Assembly: GCA_900539675.1 (NCBI GenBank) | Contig: UQDJ01000016.1 | Span: 1-36,850 of the forward strand | DNA: 36,850 nt | DNA from: an uncultured Coriobacteriaceae bacterium | GTDB taxonomy: Bacteria; Actinomycetota; Coriobacteriia; Coriobacteriales; Eggerthellaceae | Direction: 5' to 3' | In this document: one piece after another, positions 15,703 to 24,712 of the stretch | Layout of the letters: each line of letters begins with the position of its first letter | Position numbering within the stretch: the first letter of the stretch is position 1 | Notes under the pieces: model-generated | Told to the model about the DNA's origin: nothing | What the model saw: only the letters and a program-made list of their open reading frames with translations | Database searches by the model: none | Translations under genes and position numbers: made by a program

Positions 15703-16707
15703 ATGGGTAGATCAACTGATATACCTTCGTCATATTCCATCGATGAACATGGCTTAGCGGTTGACGGGGTTTTTCAGGCAATGACGTGCACTGGATTAAA
15801 CGACTGTGCTGGCCTCGATGTTGGTGAAAGTGCTCTCTTATCAGCGTCTGGGGCAAACGACCAGCATACCCTTCAGGATAAGTCGCAGGCAAAGTTACAG
15901 GCAAAGCCACAATTCTTACCCGACGGCACTCGTCGTAAGTTCTTCTTCTTCGATTATGATGGCACCCTTGCAATTCCTCTCACCAGAGATATCCCTCAAT
16001 CGGCGCGCGATACCATTGAACAGCTGCGCAAACGGGGTCATTTTGTAGCGCTAGCCACGGGTCGCTTGCAGATCAATGCGCTGAATTACATTCAGACGGT
16101 TGGCATTACCAACCTGGTTGCTGATGGAGGCTATTCGGTGACCATCAATGGGGAACTGGAGTGGATGATCCCGCTTGATTTGGAGAATGTGAAGCGCTGT
16201 TTACGTATTCTGGATTCGCATAACATTCCCTGGGCGGTAACGACGAAAAATGAAATGATGCGCTATTCGTCCAACCCGCGGTTTGCAGAAATTTCAGGCG
16301 ATTACTACGTTCCTACGAGTTTTGATCCCCACTTGACGATCGACGGGCTTACTCAGGTGTACAAGGTCTATATTCCCTGGAAAGAAGAGGATGACGCGAA
16401 GCTTATTGCAACCGGTGCACTGGATATGGTGCCTCATATTCGTTATAACGCCGATACCGTGTTCATTGAACCTATGGACAAGCAGCTCGGCATTCGTCGT
16501 ATGATGCGTATTCTTCAGGCGCCGACAAGTGATGTTGTGGTGTTCGGCGATAGCTATAATGATGTGTCCATGTTTATCCCGGAATGGACCTGTATTGCCA
16601 TGGGCAACGCACGTGAGGTAGTCAAGAAGCGCGCGACGTATATCACATCGCGGGTTGACGATGATGGCATCATGAACGCATGCAAACATTTTGGATGGAT
16701 TGATTAG
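15703..16707 (+). CDS. Cof-type HAD-superfamily hydrolase with N-terminal extension
   Basis: 334 aa. HAD motif I FFFDYDGTL contains the nucleophile Asp84 and the acid Asp86; motif II ATGR follows at 118-121 and motif IV GDSYND at 282-287. The cap region between them is of the Cof (IIB) type. Such enzymes dephosphorylate sugar phosphates or flavin/vitamin intermediates; the substrate cannot be read. The first about 77 residues before the domain are unusual, low in conservation-like features, and contain a 12-bp tandem repeat coding KSQA, KLQA, KPQF (residues 60-71). Because the ribosome site at 15703 is weak, a later start such as Met27 is possible. The DUF5662 gene follows 16 bases downstream. 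Confidence 0.85.
   Translation: MGRSTDIPSSYSIDEHGLAVDGVFQAMTCTGLNDCAGLDVGESALLSASGANDQHTLQDKSQAKLQAKPQFLPDGTRRKFFFFDYDGTLAIPLTRDIPQSARDTIEQLRKRGHFVALATGRLQINALNYIQTVGITNLVADGGYSVTINGELEWMIPLDLENVKRCLRILDSHNIPWAVTTKNEMMRYSSNPRFAEISGDYYVPTSFDPHLTIDGLTQVYKVYIPWKEEDDAKLIATGALDMVPHIRYNADTVFIEPMDKQLGIRRMMRILQAPTSDVVVFGDSYNDVSMFIPEWTCIAMGNAREVVKKRATYITSRVDDDGIMNACKHFGWID
15880..15915 (+). repeat. Three 12-bp tandem units in the N-terminal part of the HAD gene
   Basis: AAGTCGCAGGCA, AAGTTACAGGCA and AAGCCACAATTC in frame, coding KSQA, KLQA and KPQF. Units 1 and 2 differ at two bases; unit 3 has diverged more. Confidence 0.7.
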
Positions 16708-16723
16708 AGCCTAGGAGAATCGC

Positions 16724-17305
16724 ATGAGTCTTCTTTCTAATGCATGGCATCATTTTTGCACTATCACTCACCATAAAGCGGTGGTGCTGGGTCATTGCTG
16801 GCAGGTGGGCTTGTACTGGCAGGGGTTGGTACACGACCTGTCGAAGTATTCATGGACCGAATTCCGTGTTGGCATGCGTTACTATCAGGGCGATAAGAGT
16901 CCCAATACGGCAGAACGTGCCGATTTGGGCTATTCCACCGCATGGATGCACCACAAAGGGCGCAACAAGCATCACTATGAATACTGGATCGATATGAAGA
17001 GCAATCGAAACGCCACATTCGAAGGGAAGCCCATTCCCACGCGTTATGTGGTGGAAATGCTATGTGATCGCATGGCCGCAAGTAAGGTGTATCAGGGGTC
17101 TGCATATACCGATTCCAGCCCTTTGGAATATTTCATGCTAGAACAATCAGCCCAGGGTGAATTGCTATTCCATCCGGAATCTAAAGCGCTCTTGTTGCAG
17201 ATGCTTACCTGGGTTCAAGAAGAGGGCGAAAAGGTGGCATTTCGCCGTATTCGACAAGAAATAGTGAAGGCGCGCTATCGCACGCCTTCTACTCGTCAGT
17301 TTTGA
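16724..17305 (+). CDS. DUF5662 family protein
   Basis: 193 aa. I recognise the DUF5662 pattern: GLVHDLSKYSWTEF (35-47), YYQGDKSPN (53-61), and AWMHHKGRNKHHYEYW (73-88), ending with a VEMLCDRMAASKVYQG segment. The His-Asp pair at 37-38 and the cluster of His residues at 76-84 look like an HD-type metal-binding site, so a metal-dependent hydrolase is plausible, but no function is established to my knowledge. About 50 extra residues follow the conserved core. It starts 16 bases after the HAD phosphatase stop with GGAG before the ATG, so the pair is probably one transcript. Confidence 0.85.
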   Translation: MSLLSNAWHHFCTITHHKAVVLGHCWQVGLYWQGLVHDLSKYSWTEFRVGMRYYQGDKSPNTAERADLGYSTAWMHHKGRNKHHYEYWIDMKSNRNATFEGKPIPTRYVVEMLCDRMAASKVYQGSAYTDSSPLEYFMLEQSAQGELLFHPESKALLLQMLTWVQEEGEKVAFRRIRQEIVKARYRTPSTRQF

Positions 17306-17342
17306 TTATTCGCTTTAACGGGTTGTGTTCTGTACCGTATGT

Positions 17343-18269
17343 CTAAGCGTCTTCCTGGCACCAGGTAACCTGGTTTTTCTTAGATGATTGGCGCACGCTG
17401 ATGCGCTGTCCTTCGATGCTCACGCGGGAATTGGGTGGCACCGATTCGGTTACAAAGGCACTGCCAGCAATAACGGTGCCTTCGCCAACCACCGTTTCGC
17501 CTCCTAATACACTCGCGTTGGAGTAGATCGTTACATTATCTTCAATGGTAGGATGACGCTTTACGCCAGCAAGTTTCTGGCCAGCGCGCGTGGAAAGGGC
17601 ACCCAACGTAACACCTTGATAGATTTTTACATGGTTGCCAATCGTGGTGGTTTCACCAATAACTACGCCAGTGGCATGGTCAATAAAGAAGTATTCGCCA
17701 ATTGTTGCACCTGCATTGATGTCAACACCGGTGCCACTGTGAGCATATTCGGTCATAATGCGGGGGATAAGTGGTACATCTTGCACGTAGAGTTCGTGTG
17801 CAATGCGATAGATGAAAATAGCGAAAAAACCAGGGTAGGAGAAAATAATTTCTTCTTTGCTTTTTGCGGCAGGGTCGCCATCAAAGGCAGCTTGAACATC
17901 CGTGAGCAAAATGCGTTGCAGTTCGGGCAAACGTGCGAAAAAGTGCGTGCAGATTTTATCGACACGAATAGCAATTTCATCTTCGGAGAGCTTTCCTTCG
18001 TCGCGGAAGAGAATAGCTTCGGTAAGTTGCTCGCTCAATGCCTGTTCAATGCGAATCAGAGTTTCACCAATGAAGTATTCCGGATTGGTACCCGTTGGTA
18101 CTTCGTCTCCAAAGTAGCGCGGAAACATGACACGGCGTAAATCCTTAATGATGCCAATGATGGTTCTGCGGTTCGGGAAGTGCGCGTTGGGCTTGGTAAA
18201 AAAGATTTCGCGTGCGGAATAGTTCTTAGCTATGGCAGCAACAATATCATCTAATTTTTCATCAAACAT
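17343..18269 (-). CDS. cysE: Serine O-acetyltransferase
   Basis: Transfers acetyl from acetyl-CoA to serine, giving O-acetylserine for cysteine synthesis. I place the start at the ATG at 18269, with AAAGAG 8 bases upstream, giving 308 aa; an in-frame ATG at 18353 lacks a ribosome site. The N-terminal helical half (1-165) is followed by a left-handed beta-helix of hexapeptide repeats: TEYAHSGTGVDINAGATIG and FFIDHATGVVIGE, with His177 and His198 at the usual catalytic positions. Length fits the longer EpsC/SAT type found in anaerobes rather than the 270 aa E. coli form. No cysK is adjacent. A block of 20-bp repeats lies 90-210 bases upstream. Confidence 0.92.
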   Translation of the reverse strand: MFDEKLDDIVAAIAKNYSAREIFFTKPNAHFPNRRTIIGIIKDLRRVMFPRYFGDEVPTGTNPEYFIGETLIRIEQALSEQLTEAILFRDEGKLSEDEIAIRVDKICTHFFARLPELQRILLTDVQAAFDGDPAAKSKEEIIFSYPGFFAIFIYRIAHELYVQDVPLIPRIMTEYAHSGTGVDINAGATIGEYFFIDHATGVVIGETTTIGNHVKIYQGVTLGALSTRAGQKLAGVKRHPTIEDNVTIYSNASVLGGETVVGEGTVIAGSAFVTESVPPNSRVSIEGQRISVRQSSKKNQVTWCQEDA

Positions 18270-18660
18270 GCTGATCTCTTTCGTATGTGAATAGTACTCG
18301 TCTATCCTAACCCGCATGTCCAATTTATGCCAGTTACACCTCGGTTTCGACATTGAACCCTTTAGGTTGAAGCCTCCCCTTTAAGTTGGATTCTCTCCCT
18401 TTAGGTTGAAGTCTCCCCTGTAGGTTGGGGTTTCTCCCTTTAAGTTGGATTCTTTCCCTTTAGGTTGGGGTCTTTTAGAGTCGCTTTGAGCTGATTGAGT
18501 TTGATGCTGAATTTGGTATCAGCATCAACCACGCAATAGTGTAGTTAGTTAGATAACCAAAGTAATGGGTGGTAATAAAAAACCTTTGCGCTAAGCTATG
18601 TATTCACTGCGTAACGCATTGAGGATGGATGACCCTTATCTGTGCCAGGAGGAATATGTC
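18270..18660. other. 391-bp divergent spacer between cysE and the DegV gene
   Basis: Carries the six-unit 20-bp repeat block at 18358-18476 and an AT-rich stretch (18520-18600) with GTTAGTTAGTTAG. No gene and no clear promoter pair could be defined. Confidence 0.55.
18358..18476. repeat. Six tandem units of about 20 bp upstream of cysE
   Basis: Units begin at 18358, 18377, 18397, 18416, 18436 and 18456, spaced 19 or 20 bases. Consensus CCCTTTARGTTGR followed by a more variable AGTCTCC/ATTCTCT half. Types ending GAAG(C/T)CTC and GATTCT tend to alternate, suggesting a 39-bp dimer that was duplicated. Confidence 0.9.
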
Positions 18661-19545
18661 GTGATTCGCATCGTGATGGACTCGGGTTCTGACTATTTGC
18701 CTAAAGATGCCCAAGCACGCGGCATTGAAATACTGCCTTTGATTGCCAGTGTAGGCGGTAAAGAGTATCGCGATAGTATTGATTTGGGTCGTGACGAATT
18801 CTATGAACTGTTAGAAGAAACGGGCGATTTTCCCACAACATCACAGATCACACCTCACGTGTTTGCGGACACCTTTCAGCGCATTCTTGATGAGGGTGAT
18901 GAAGTAATTGCCATTCTATTGTCTTCCGAGCTTTCTGGTACCTATCAAAGTGGATTGATTGCTCAGTCAATGGTGGGCAGTGATAGGGTGCATGTGGTTG
19001 ATTCTCGAACAGCAACGTATGCGATGAGTATTTTGGCCGATTATGCCTGCGATTTGCGCGATGGGGGCATGAGTGCATCAGAAATTGTGGAACATCTTGA
19101 AGCCATTAAAGGACAGGTAAAAATTCTGGCCGAACTTGATACGCTTGACTATCTACAGCGAGGCGGCAGATTACCTAAGGCCGCCGCAAAAGTAGGCGAA
19201 GCAGCTAAGCTTAAGCCGGTTATCACGGTTACAGAAGATGGCACTGTCAGCATTGTGACGGCTTGCTTAGGGCGTAAAAAAGCGCTTGATGCCATCATGA
19301 AGCAGCTGGGAAAGATCGAAATCGATAAGCGATTCCCGGTGTATTCCATATATTCGTATGGCACGAAGAACTGTGAAAAGCTAGAAGAACTTATGGATGC
19401 CGCGGGTATTGTGCGCACCAAACGTCTGCAGATTGGCTATGTTATTGGCACTCATATTGGTCCCGGTGCGTGTGGCGTCGTATATGTTCAAAAGAAGACT
19501 GACAATGAGCCAGCGGGTCGTTTAAGTGGATTGTTCCGTAAATAA
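18661..19545 (+). CDS. DegV family fatty-acid-binding protein
   Basis: 294 aa from a GTG at 18661, chosen because AGGAGG lies 7 bases upstream; the frame is open further upstream without a ribosome site. DegV features: IVMDSGSDYLP at the N-terminus, FPTTSQITP, LSSELSGTYQSG, a DYLQRGGRLPKAAA segment and a C-terminal GTHIGPGACGVVY. DegV/FakB proteins hold a fatty acid and present it to the FakA kinase for phosphorylation and use in phospholipids. No fakA is nearby, so whether this is a true FakB is open. It stands alone and converges on the AGCS symporter across a hairpin. Confidence 0.9.
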   Translation: MIRIVMDSGSDYLPKDAQARGIEILPLIASVGGKEYRDSIDLGRDEFYELLEETGDFPTTSQITPHVFADTFQRILDEGDEVIAILLSSELSGTYQSGLIAQSMVGSDRVHVVDSRTATYAMSILADYACDLRDGGMSASEIVEHLEAIKGQVKILAELDTLDYLQRGGRLPKAAAKVGEAAKLKPVITVTEDGTVSIVTACLGRKKALDAIMKQLGKIEIDKRFPVYSIYSYGTKNCEKLEELMDAAGIVRTKRLQIGYVIGTHIGPGACGVVYVQKKTDNEPAGRLSGLFRK

Positions 19546-19591
19546 ACGGCTGCAACCACGTATTGATTGAAACCGTCGCTAGAAACATAGA

Positions 19592-19634
19592 AACCATAGC
19601 TAAAAAGCGTTCCTTTCGTTTTCTAGCTATGGTT
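19592..19634. terminator. Hairpin between convergent degV and symporter genes
   Basis: AACCATAGCTA (19592-19602) and TAGCTATGGTT (19624-19634) pair perfectly over 11 bp, with additional inner pairing of the A and T runs. It lies between convergent genes and could stop transcription from both sides, though neither side has a long terminal T run. Confidence 0.6.
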
Positions 19635-19663
19635 ATCTCATGTATTGCAGCCCCACCTAGGCG

Positions 19664-21085
19664 CTACTTTGAAGTTATAAGCGGTATCGGTGTTTCGTCC
19701 TGTTCATCCAGGTGATTGTCGTAGACATAATACTTTGTTTCGCGAGCGATAAGACCGCTCATCAGTAACACCATAATGATGTTGGGAATAGCCATCAAAG
19801 CGTTGCCAATATCAGAAATTGTCCATACCACATCGCCTACACCGATTGCGCCAAAGAAGGCAACGGCAACATAGATAACCTGATAGGGACGAATAGCGCG
19901 CTTGCCAAACAGGTAAGTAATAGCGCGGCTGCCGTAATAGCCCCAACCCAAGATGGTGGTATAGGAGAAGCACACCATGGCAAGTACCAACAGCGGCGTG
20001 CCGAAATAAGGAATCTTGCCAAAGGCAGCGCTGGCCAATTCAGCACCAGTGAACAGTCCGCCACCCGCCATAATCTGCTGCTGAAGATCCGGGTAAGCAA
20101 GCATGGTGGATACCAAAACGATACCGGTTAACGCACAGATAACAACGGTGGACCAAAATGTGCCTGTCATAGCGATAAGCGCCTGTTCAGCCGGATTGGG
20201 AGTTTTAGCAGCAGCTGCAACAATGGGGGCAGAGCCCAAACCGGATTCGTTGGAAAATAAGCCACGCGCACAGCCGAACTGCAGGGCAACCATCAAACCT
20301 GATCCAACCGCACCGCCGAAGGCTGCTTTAGAGGTGAAGGCGCATTCGAAGATGAGCACCACTGCATCCCATAGGAAGTTCCAGTTAAAGATGAGGATGG
20401 CAATACAACCAAGCGTATAGCCAATAGCCATAATGGGAACCAACTTTTCGCATACGCTGGATATGAACTTAACACCACCAAAGATGACGGCAGCCACCAG
20501 AATGACGATTGCCAGGCCAATTACCCAAGCGGGAATATTGACACCTGAAGAGGTAAGAATGCCAGTCATGGCAGAAGCCTGCACGGCAGAACCGGTACCA
20601 ATAGCGGCAATTGCCGCGAAGAGAGCAAAGGCCACCGCGCCAACTTTTGCATACCAGGGCACCTTGCCATTTTTGGTAAAACCGCGTTGCCAGGCATACA
20701 TGGCACCACCTAGCATGTCGCCATTGTGGTCTTTGACGCGATACTTAATGGCTACAAATACCTCAGAATACTTGGTCGCAATGCCGAAGACGCCAGCAAG
20801 CCACATCCAGAATACGGCACCAGGACCGCCTGCAAGAATAGCTGTTGCGACACCTACAATAGATCCGGTACCAATAGTGGCTGCAAGCGCGGTTGCCAGT
20901 GCACCGAATGCAGAAATATCACCTTCCTTGCCTTCTTTTTTGGAAAAGGAAAGCTTAATTGCTTGACCAAGACGCTTCTGAATGAAGCCGGTACGGAAGG
21001 TGAGAAAGATATGAGATCCCAGTAATAGGGCAATCATGGCTGGGCCCCATACAAACGCATCAATCTGGTTTAAAACGTCTACCAT
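19664..21085 (-). CDS. AGCS-family sodium:amino-acid (alanine/glycine) symporter
   Basis: 473 aa, typical length, with about 10-11 membrane helices. The family signature near residues 65-115 is clear: GTGSIVGVATAILAGGPGAV, then FWMWLAGVFGIATKYSE. Later come CARGLFSNESGLGSAP and PYFGTPLLVLAMVCFSYTTI. Members import alanine or glycine with sodium. The ribosome site AAGAAAGAA is modest. I looked for a glycine riboswitch, common before these genes, in the 240 bases upstream and did not find its conserved core. Single gene. Confidence 0.93.
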   Translation of the reverse strand: MVDVLNQIDAFVWGPAMIALLLGSHIFLTFRTGFIQKRLGQAIKLSFSKKEGKEGDISAFGALATALAATIGTGSIVGVATAILAGGPGAVFWMWLAGVFGIATKYSEVFVAIKYRVKDHNGDMLGGAMYAWQRGFTKNGKVPWYAKVGAVAFALFAAIAAIGTGSAVQASAMTGILTSSGVNIPAWVIGLAIVILVAAVIFGGVKFISSVCEKLVPIMAIGYTLGCIAILIFNWNFLWDAVVLIFECAFTSKAAFGGAVGSGLMVALQFGCARGLFSNESGLGSAPIVAAAAKTPNPAEQALIAMTGTFWSTVVICALTGIVLVSTMLAYPDLQQQIMAGGGLFTGAELASAAFGKIPYFGTPLLVLAMVCFSYTTILGWGYYGSRAITYLFGKRAIRPYQVIYVAVAFFGAIGVGDVVWTISDIGNALMAIPNIIMVLLMSGLIARETKYYVYDNHLDEQDETPIPLITSK

Positions 21086-21268
21086 AGAGATTCTTTCTTG
21101 CTTATCTGCATATAAAATGACAACTAAACGAATAGTTTCTCACGATAAAGCACCAGATGATCAAAAACCATGACTTCCGCAAAAGTTAACTATTTGTTAG
21201 ATGAGCGGTAGCGGGTGTCCCTCATACGGGGTTCTAATTGAAAAAGATCTCTCTTTTAACAGCCTCTC

Positions 21269-21300
21269 CAAAAAACAAAAGGCGCGTATCATTACGCGCC
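21269..21300 (-). terminator. Rho-independent terminator of acpP
   Basis: On the minus strand GGCGCGTA (21300-21293) pairs with TACGCGCC (21288-21281), followed by TTTTGTTTTTT (21280-21270). A textbook terminator 24 bases after the acpP stop. Confidence 0.92.
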
Positions 21301-21323
21301 TTAAGAGCCTGAGATGAGAGTAG

Positions 21324-21560
21324 TTACTTACCCTGTTCAGCCTTGAGTTTGTCAACGTATTCAACCAAATCGCCAACCGTTTTAAGACCTTCGGGTTCAC
21401 CGAATTCAATGCCGCACTTATCTTCCAAGTCGCAGGTAAGCTCTACCATGTCCAGTGAATCAATGCCCAATGAATCAAACGTAGCGTCTTTGGTTACCTT
21501 GTCGGTGTCAATATCAAGATTGTCGTGTAAGAGTTCAGTTATTTCCTGCATCGTATCCAT
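21324..21560 (-). CDS. acpP: Acyl carrier protein
   Basis: 78 aa, acidic, four-helix carrier protein of fatty-acid synthesis. The phosphopantetheine site is Ser35 in LGIDSLDMVEL (31-41). Typical acpP length and charge; the two Cys residues (in TCDLEDKCGIEF) are slightly unusual for the family. GAAAGGA precedes the ATG. No fab genes surround it, so it may serve general fatty-acid synthesis or a separate acyl-transfer system. A terminator follows directly; the MATE gene ends 67 bases upstream on the same strand. Confidence 0.94.
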   Translation of the reverse strand: MDTMQEITELLHDNLDIDTDKVTKDATFDSLGIDSLDMVELTCDLEDKCGIEFGEPEGLKTVGDLVEYVDKLKAEQGK

Positions 21561-21627
21561 AACAACGTCCTTTCGTGTGGTGATACGGGTTAGTCCTTAT
21601 TCTAGCGGCATGTGCAAGGTATTGTCT

Positions 21628-22974
21628 TCATAAACTATCTTGTCTGTGCATCCAGACATCGCCTTTCGCGCGTAATCCATTAGCCAAAGCTCGGCCGCCC
21701 ATAAGAACGATGTCGAAGGTGAGCCACATGAGGGCTGTGCGCACGAGATCGTTAGGCATAAGGGGTGCAATGAGCCCCACCACACATCCAAGCACAACAA
21801 GGTAGCTTCCCGATGAGGCAAGGCAGGTAAGGGCAAGATAGCGAAAGTCACCTGCGCCAATCAGAATGCCATCAAGTGCCCACATCCATCCCTGAAGGGG
21901 CAGACCAATACCTACAGCAATCATGCCTACACAACTAAGAGTTTGAATGTCTGAATTTGGCGAGAACAGAGGTCCTGCAACAAATCCCAGGCCAATGAAT
22001 ATGAGTGCAATTACGCAGCCGGTAATAAGACCAATGCGGGCAGTATAGTTGGTGAGCGCTCTCGCTTGGGAATATGCTTTGCCGCCAATTTCAGAACCCA
22101 CCAACGTTTGTCCGGCAATAGCTACTGCATCAAGTGCGTTTAAAGCAAAACTCCAGGTGGCATTTACAATCTGATATCCGGCAAGCACTTCTGTTCCCAT
22201 CGCTGCAGCCGCCATCACCGTGGCTACCAGGCCAGCACGCAGCGCTACCGTACGGATAAACAACACAAATCCATCGCCCCCTGCTGCCAAAATGCCTGAA
22301 AGGCTTGGTGTAAGGCGGGCGCCTTCTCGGCGAGCCCATAGCAGAGCAGGAATTACAAGCATAATGCCCATAAACCATTGGGCAATGCAGGTTGCAATGC
22401 CAGACCCTGCAATGCCTAGACCCATTACAATGACGAACACGACATCAAGCACCGTGTTAAGCACGGCACCTGATACTGCAGCAACAAGGGTGATATTTAC
22501 CTTTTGTAAGCCGCGGAAAATCCCGTTGGCAGCATAAACCAACAGCATACCGGGAACCCCCAGGGCAACAAGTTGCGTATAAATACTGGCCTGCTGAAGG
22601 GTTTCACCTGTGCCACCAAGTGCGCTAGCAAGAGGAGCGGCACAGGTATAGAGCGCTACAGCAAGAAGTATGCCTATTGCGCCAGCAAGCCACAGGCCAT
22701 GAATGCCTGCCTGCATGCCTTGACGTCTGTTACCTGCTCCCAAAAGGCGAGCAACTTGAGAGGTGGTGGAGTAGGCCAAAAATACGCAGAGTCCCACGGC
22801 GGTAAGAATAATCGTAGAACCAAGGGACAAACCTGCCAGCGCAGAATCGCTCACGTGTCCCACAATGGCAGTATCTATGAGTACGAAAGTGGGCTCAGCA
22901 ATCAGTTGGCCAAAGGTTGGTATGGCAAGTATGAGCAATGAATGCAAAGTTGAAGGTGTGGGGGAGTTTTTCAT
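21628..22974 (-). CDS. DinF-type MATE efflux transporter
   Basis: 448 aa with 12 predicted membrane helices, MATE family. N-terminal LAIPTFGQLIAEPTFVLIDTAIVGHV and the second-half YQIVNATWSFALNALDAVAI are of the DinF subfamily (two-fold repeat of the MATE fold). Such carriers export cationic or other small molecules using sodium or proton gradients; the cargo cannot be predicted. The ATG at 22974 has only a weak ribosome site. It diverges from the MEMO/AMMECR1 gene and lies upstream of acpP on the same strand. Confidence 0.9.
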   Translation of the reverse strand: MKNSPTPSTLHSLLILAIPTFGQLIAEPTFVLIDTAIVGHVSDSALAGLSLGSTIILTAVGLCVFLAYSTTSQVARLLGAGNRRQGMQAGIHGLWLAGAIGILLAVALYTCAAPLASALGGTGETLQQASIYTQLVALGVPGMLLVYAANGIFRGLQKVNITLVAAVSGAVLNTVLDVVFVIVMGLGIAGSGIATCIAQWFMGIMLVIPALLWARREGARLTPSLSGILAAGGDGFVLFIRTVALRAGLVATVMAAAAMGTEVLAGYQIVNATWSFALNALDAVAIAGQTLVGSEIGGKAYSQARALTNYTARIGLITGCVIALIFIGLGFVAGPLFSPNSDIQTLSCVGMIAVGIGLPLQGWMWALDGILIGAGDFRYLALTCLASSGSYLVVLGCVVGLIAPLMPNDLVRTALMWLTFDIVLMGGRALANGLRAKGDVWMHRQDSL

Positions 22975-23197
22975 AGGCAGCGGCTTTCAGGGATGTTGTT
23001 ATACAGTGCCAAAATACGTTTCATATATTCTTACCCTAGCAAAGAATGGTGTCGGTGATTAAGAAATCACGGTTCGTGAGAAGTGTCATAACGAATTTTC
23101 AACAAATGCAAGCAAATATGACATATTTTGTTTGGGGCGTTACACTGGCACTAAGCTTATTTCGACTGATCACCGGGCGGAAAGTAGGTGGTGCTTC

Positions 23198-24712
23198 ATG
23201 TCGTTAGTAGCTGGAATTATGGTTCCTCATCCGCCTTTGATTGTGCCTGCTGTGGGACGTGGTCAAGAGCACATTGTTCAGAAAACCATCGATGCCTATA
23301 GGCGCGTAGCACGATTTATTGTTGATCATCATCCTCAGACATTTGTCATTTCGTCACCGCATGCGCCTCTGTTTCGTGATGCGTTTCACATCTCCCAGGG
23401 CGCTTATGCTTCAGGTAGTTTCGCTGATTTTCGTGCGCCGGAAGAGCGCTTTGAGGTCTCTTATGATGAAGAGCTTGCGCAGCAATTGATGGATCTTGCT
23501 CAAGGGCAGGGCATACCTATTGCGTCGGGGTTACCCGATGATAAAGTGCTTGATCATGGCACGATGGTGCCCCTGTATTTCATTCGTGAAGCGTATCGCC
23601 AACAGGGCACGCTTGAAGAGGACGATCCTGGCTTGCCGGTACCCATAGTGCGTATAGGATTGTCCCTGTTGCCACTTGAATTGCACTATAGGCTAGGCGA
23701 ACTGGTTACCAAGGCAGCTGCTTTAGTGGGACGGCGGATTGCCTATATTGCAAGTGGCGACTTATCTCATAAGCTCACATACGATGGACCGTATGGGTTT
23801 GCTCCTGAAGGTCCTGCCTACGATGAGCGTATTATGGATGTAATGGGACGCGCTGCGTTTAAAGAATTGCTGCGGTTCCCGGCAGATTTATGCGATCGTG
23901 CAGCAGAGTGCGGGCATCGCTCTTTTGTGATTATGGGCGGCGCTTTTAACGGGATAGAGGTCCAAACAGAAAAGCTGAGCCACGAATCGCAAACGGGGGT
24001 CGGTTATGGCATTTGCACCTATGAGCCTCTCGGAGAGCATACGGAAGGTGATGCTGGACCTGGTGCTGAAAGCGCCGAAGATGCCGACAGTGTCGATGGT
24101 ACTGCTGACGACAGGAGTAGTGCTTCACGCGCTAAAGGTGCCGGATCTGCCGAAAGCGATGAAAGTGCTGCCACGTGCACAGAAAGCGGCATGAGGGGTT
24201 TTGAAGATCCTTATGTGGCGCTAGCACGTGCCTCGCTTACATCTTATATAACCGAAGGTCGTCACATTGCAGTACCAGAGGGGTTACCTGATGAATGTTA
24301 TACCCGTCGCGCTGGTACGTTCGTTTCGCTTCATGAGTTTGGTGAGTTGCGGGGCTGCATTGGAACATTGGGTCCTACACAAAAGAATATCGCCTGCGAA
24401 ATTATAGAAAATGCTATCAGCGCTGCCACCCGTGATCCTCGTTTTCCCCCGGTGAGTAAAGGTGAGCTTTCTGATTTAGATATTTCAGTCGATATCTTAG
24501 GTGAAATGGAGCCCATCGATTCGTTTGATGAGCTGGATCCGAAACGGTATGGCGTAGTGGTTTCTCATGGATTCAAGCGCGGATTGTTACTTCCTAATTT
24601 GGAGGGTGTAGACAGTGTTGCCCAGCAGGTAGCAATTGCCTGTCAAAAAGCGGGTATTGCACCTGGGGAATCCTATTCAATGGAACGCTTTGAAGTGGTT
24701 CGTCACCATTGA
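23198..24712 (+). CDS. Fused AmmeMemoRadiSam protein B (MEMO) and protein A (AMMECR1)
   Basis: 504 aa from the ATG at 23198; an upstream TTG at 23132 is in frame but gives a tail without family resemblance. Residues 1-280 are a MEMO-like domain (class III extradiol dioxygenase fold) with metal-site candidates His11 (MVPHPPL), His55 (SSPHAPL), His120 (DHGTMVP) and Cys238 (AECGHRS), plus SGDLSH at 187-191. Residues 335-504 are an AMMECR1 domain with the hallmark LRGCIG at 384-389. The two are joined by a flexible acidic, Ala/Ser/Asp-rich linker (281-333). The radical SAM partner follows. The system is conserved in bacteria and archaea, but its reaction is unknown to me. The last 22 bases of the gene, including the stop, are duplicated just downstream. 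Confidence 0.92.
   Translation: MSLVAGIMVPHPPLIVPAVGRGQEHIVQKTIDAYRRVARFIVDHHPQTFVISSPHAPLFRDAFHISQGAYASGSFADFRAPEERFEVSYDEELAQQLMDLAQGQGIPIASGLPDDKVLDHGTMVPLYFIREAYRQQGTLEEDDPGLPVPIVRIGLSLLPLELHYRLGELVTKAAALVGRRIAYIASGDLSHKLTYDGPYGFAPEGPAYDERIMDVMGRAAFKELLRFPADLCDRAAECGHRSFVIMGGAFNGIEVQTEKLSHESQTGVGYGICTYEPLGEHTEGDAGPGAESAEDADSVDGTADDRSSASRAKGAGSAESDESAATCTESGMRGFEDPYVALARASLTSYITEGRHIAVPEGLPDECYTRRAGTFVSLHEFGELRGCIGTLGPTQKNIACEIIENAISAATRDPRFPPVSKGELSDLDISVDILGEMEPIDSFDELDPKRYGVVVSHGFKRGLLLPNLEGVDSVAQQVAIACQKAGIAPGESYSMERFEVVRHH

Noticed and set aside
20433..20966. 177-codon open frame antisense to the AGCS symporter
   Set aside because: Shadow frame; Ala/Pro/Thr-rich and opposite strongly conserved transporter motifs.
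21086..21268. Glycine riboswitch before the AGCS symporter
   Set aside because: I could not find the conserved glycine-aptamer core on the minus strand; only a short AACTA/TAGTT hairpin is seen.
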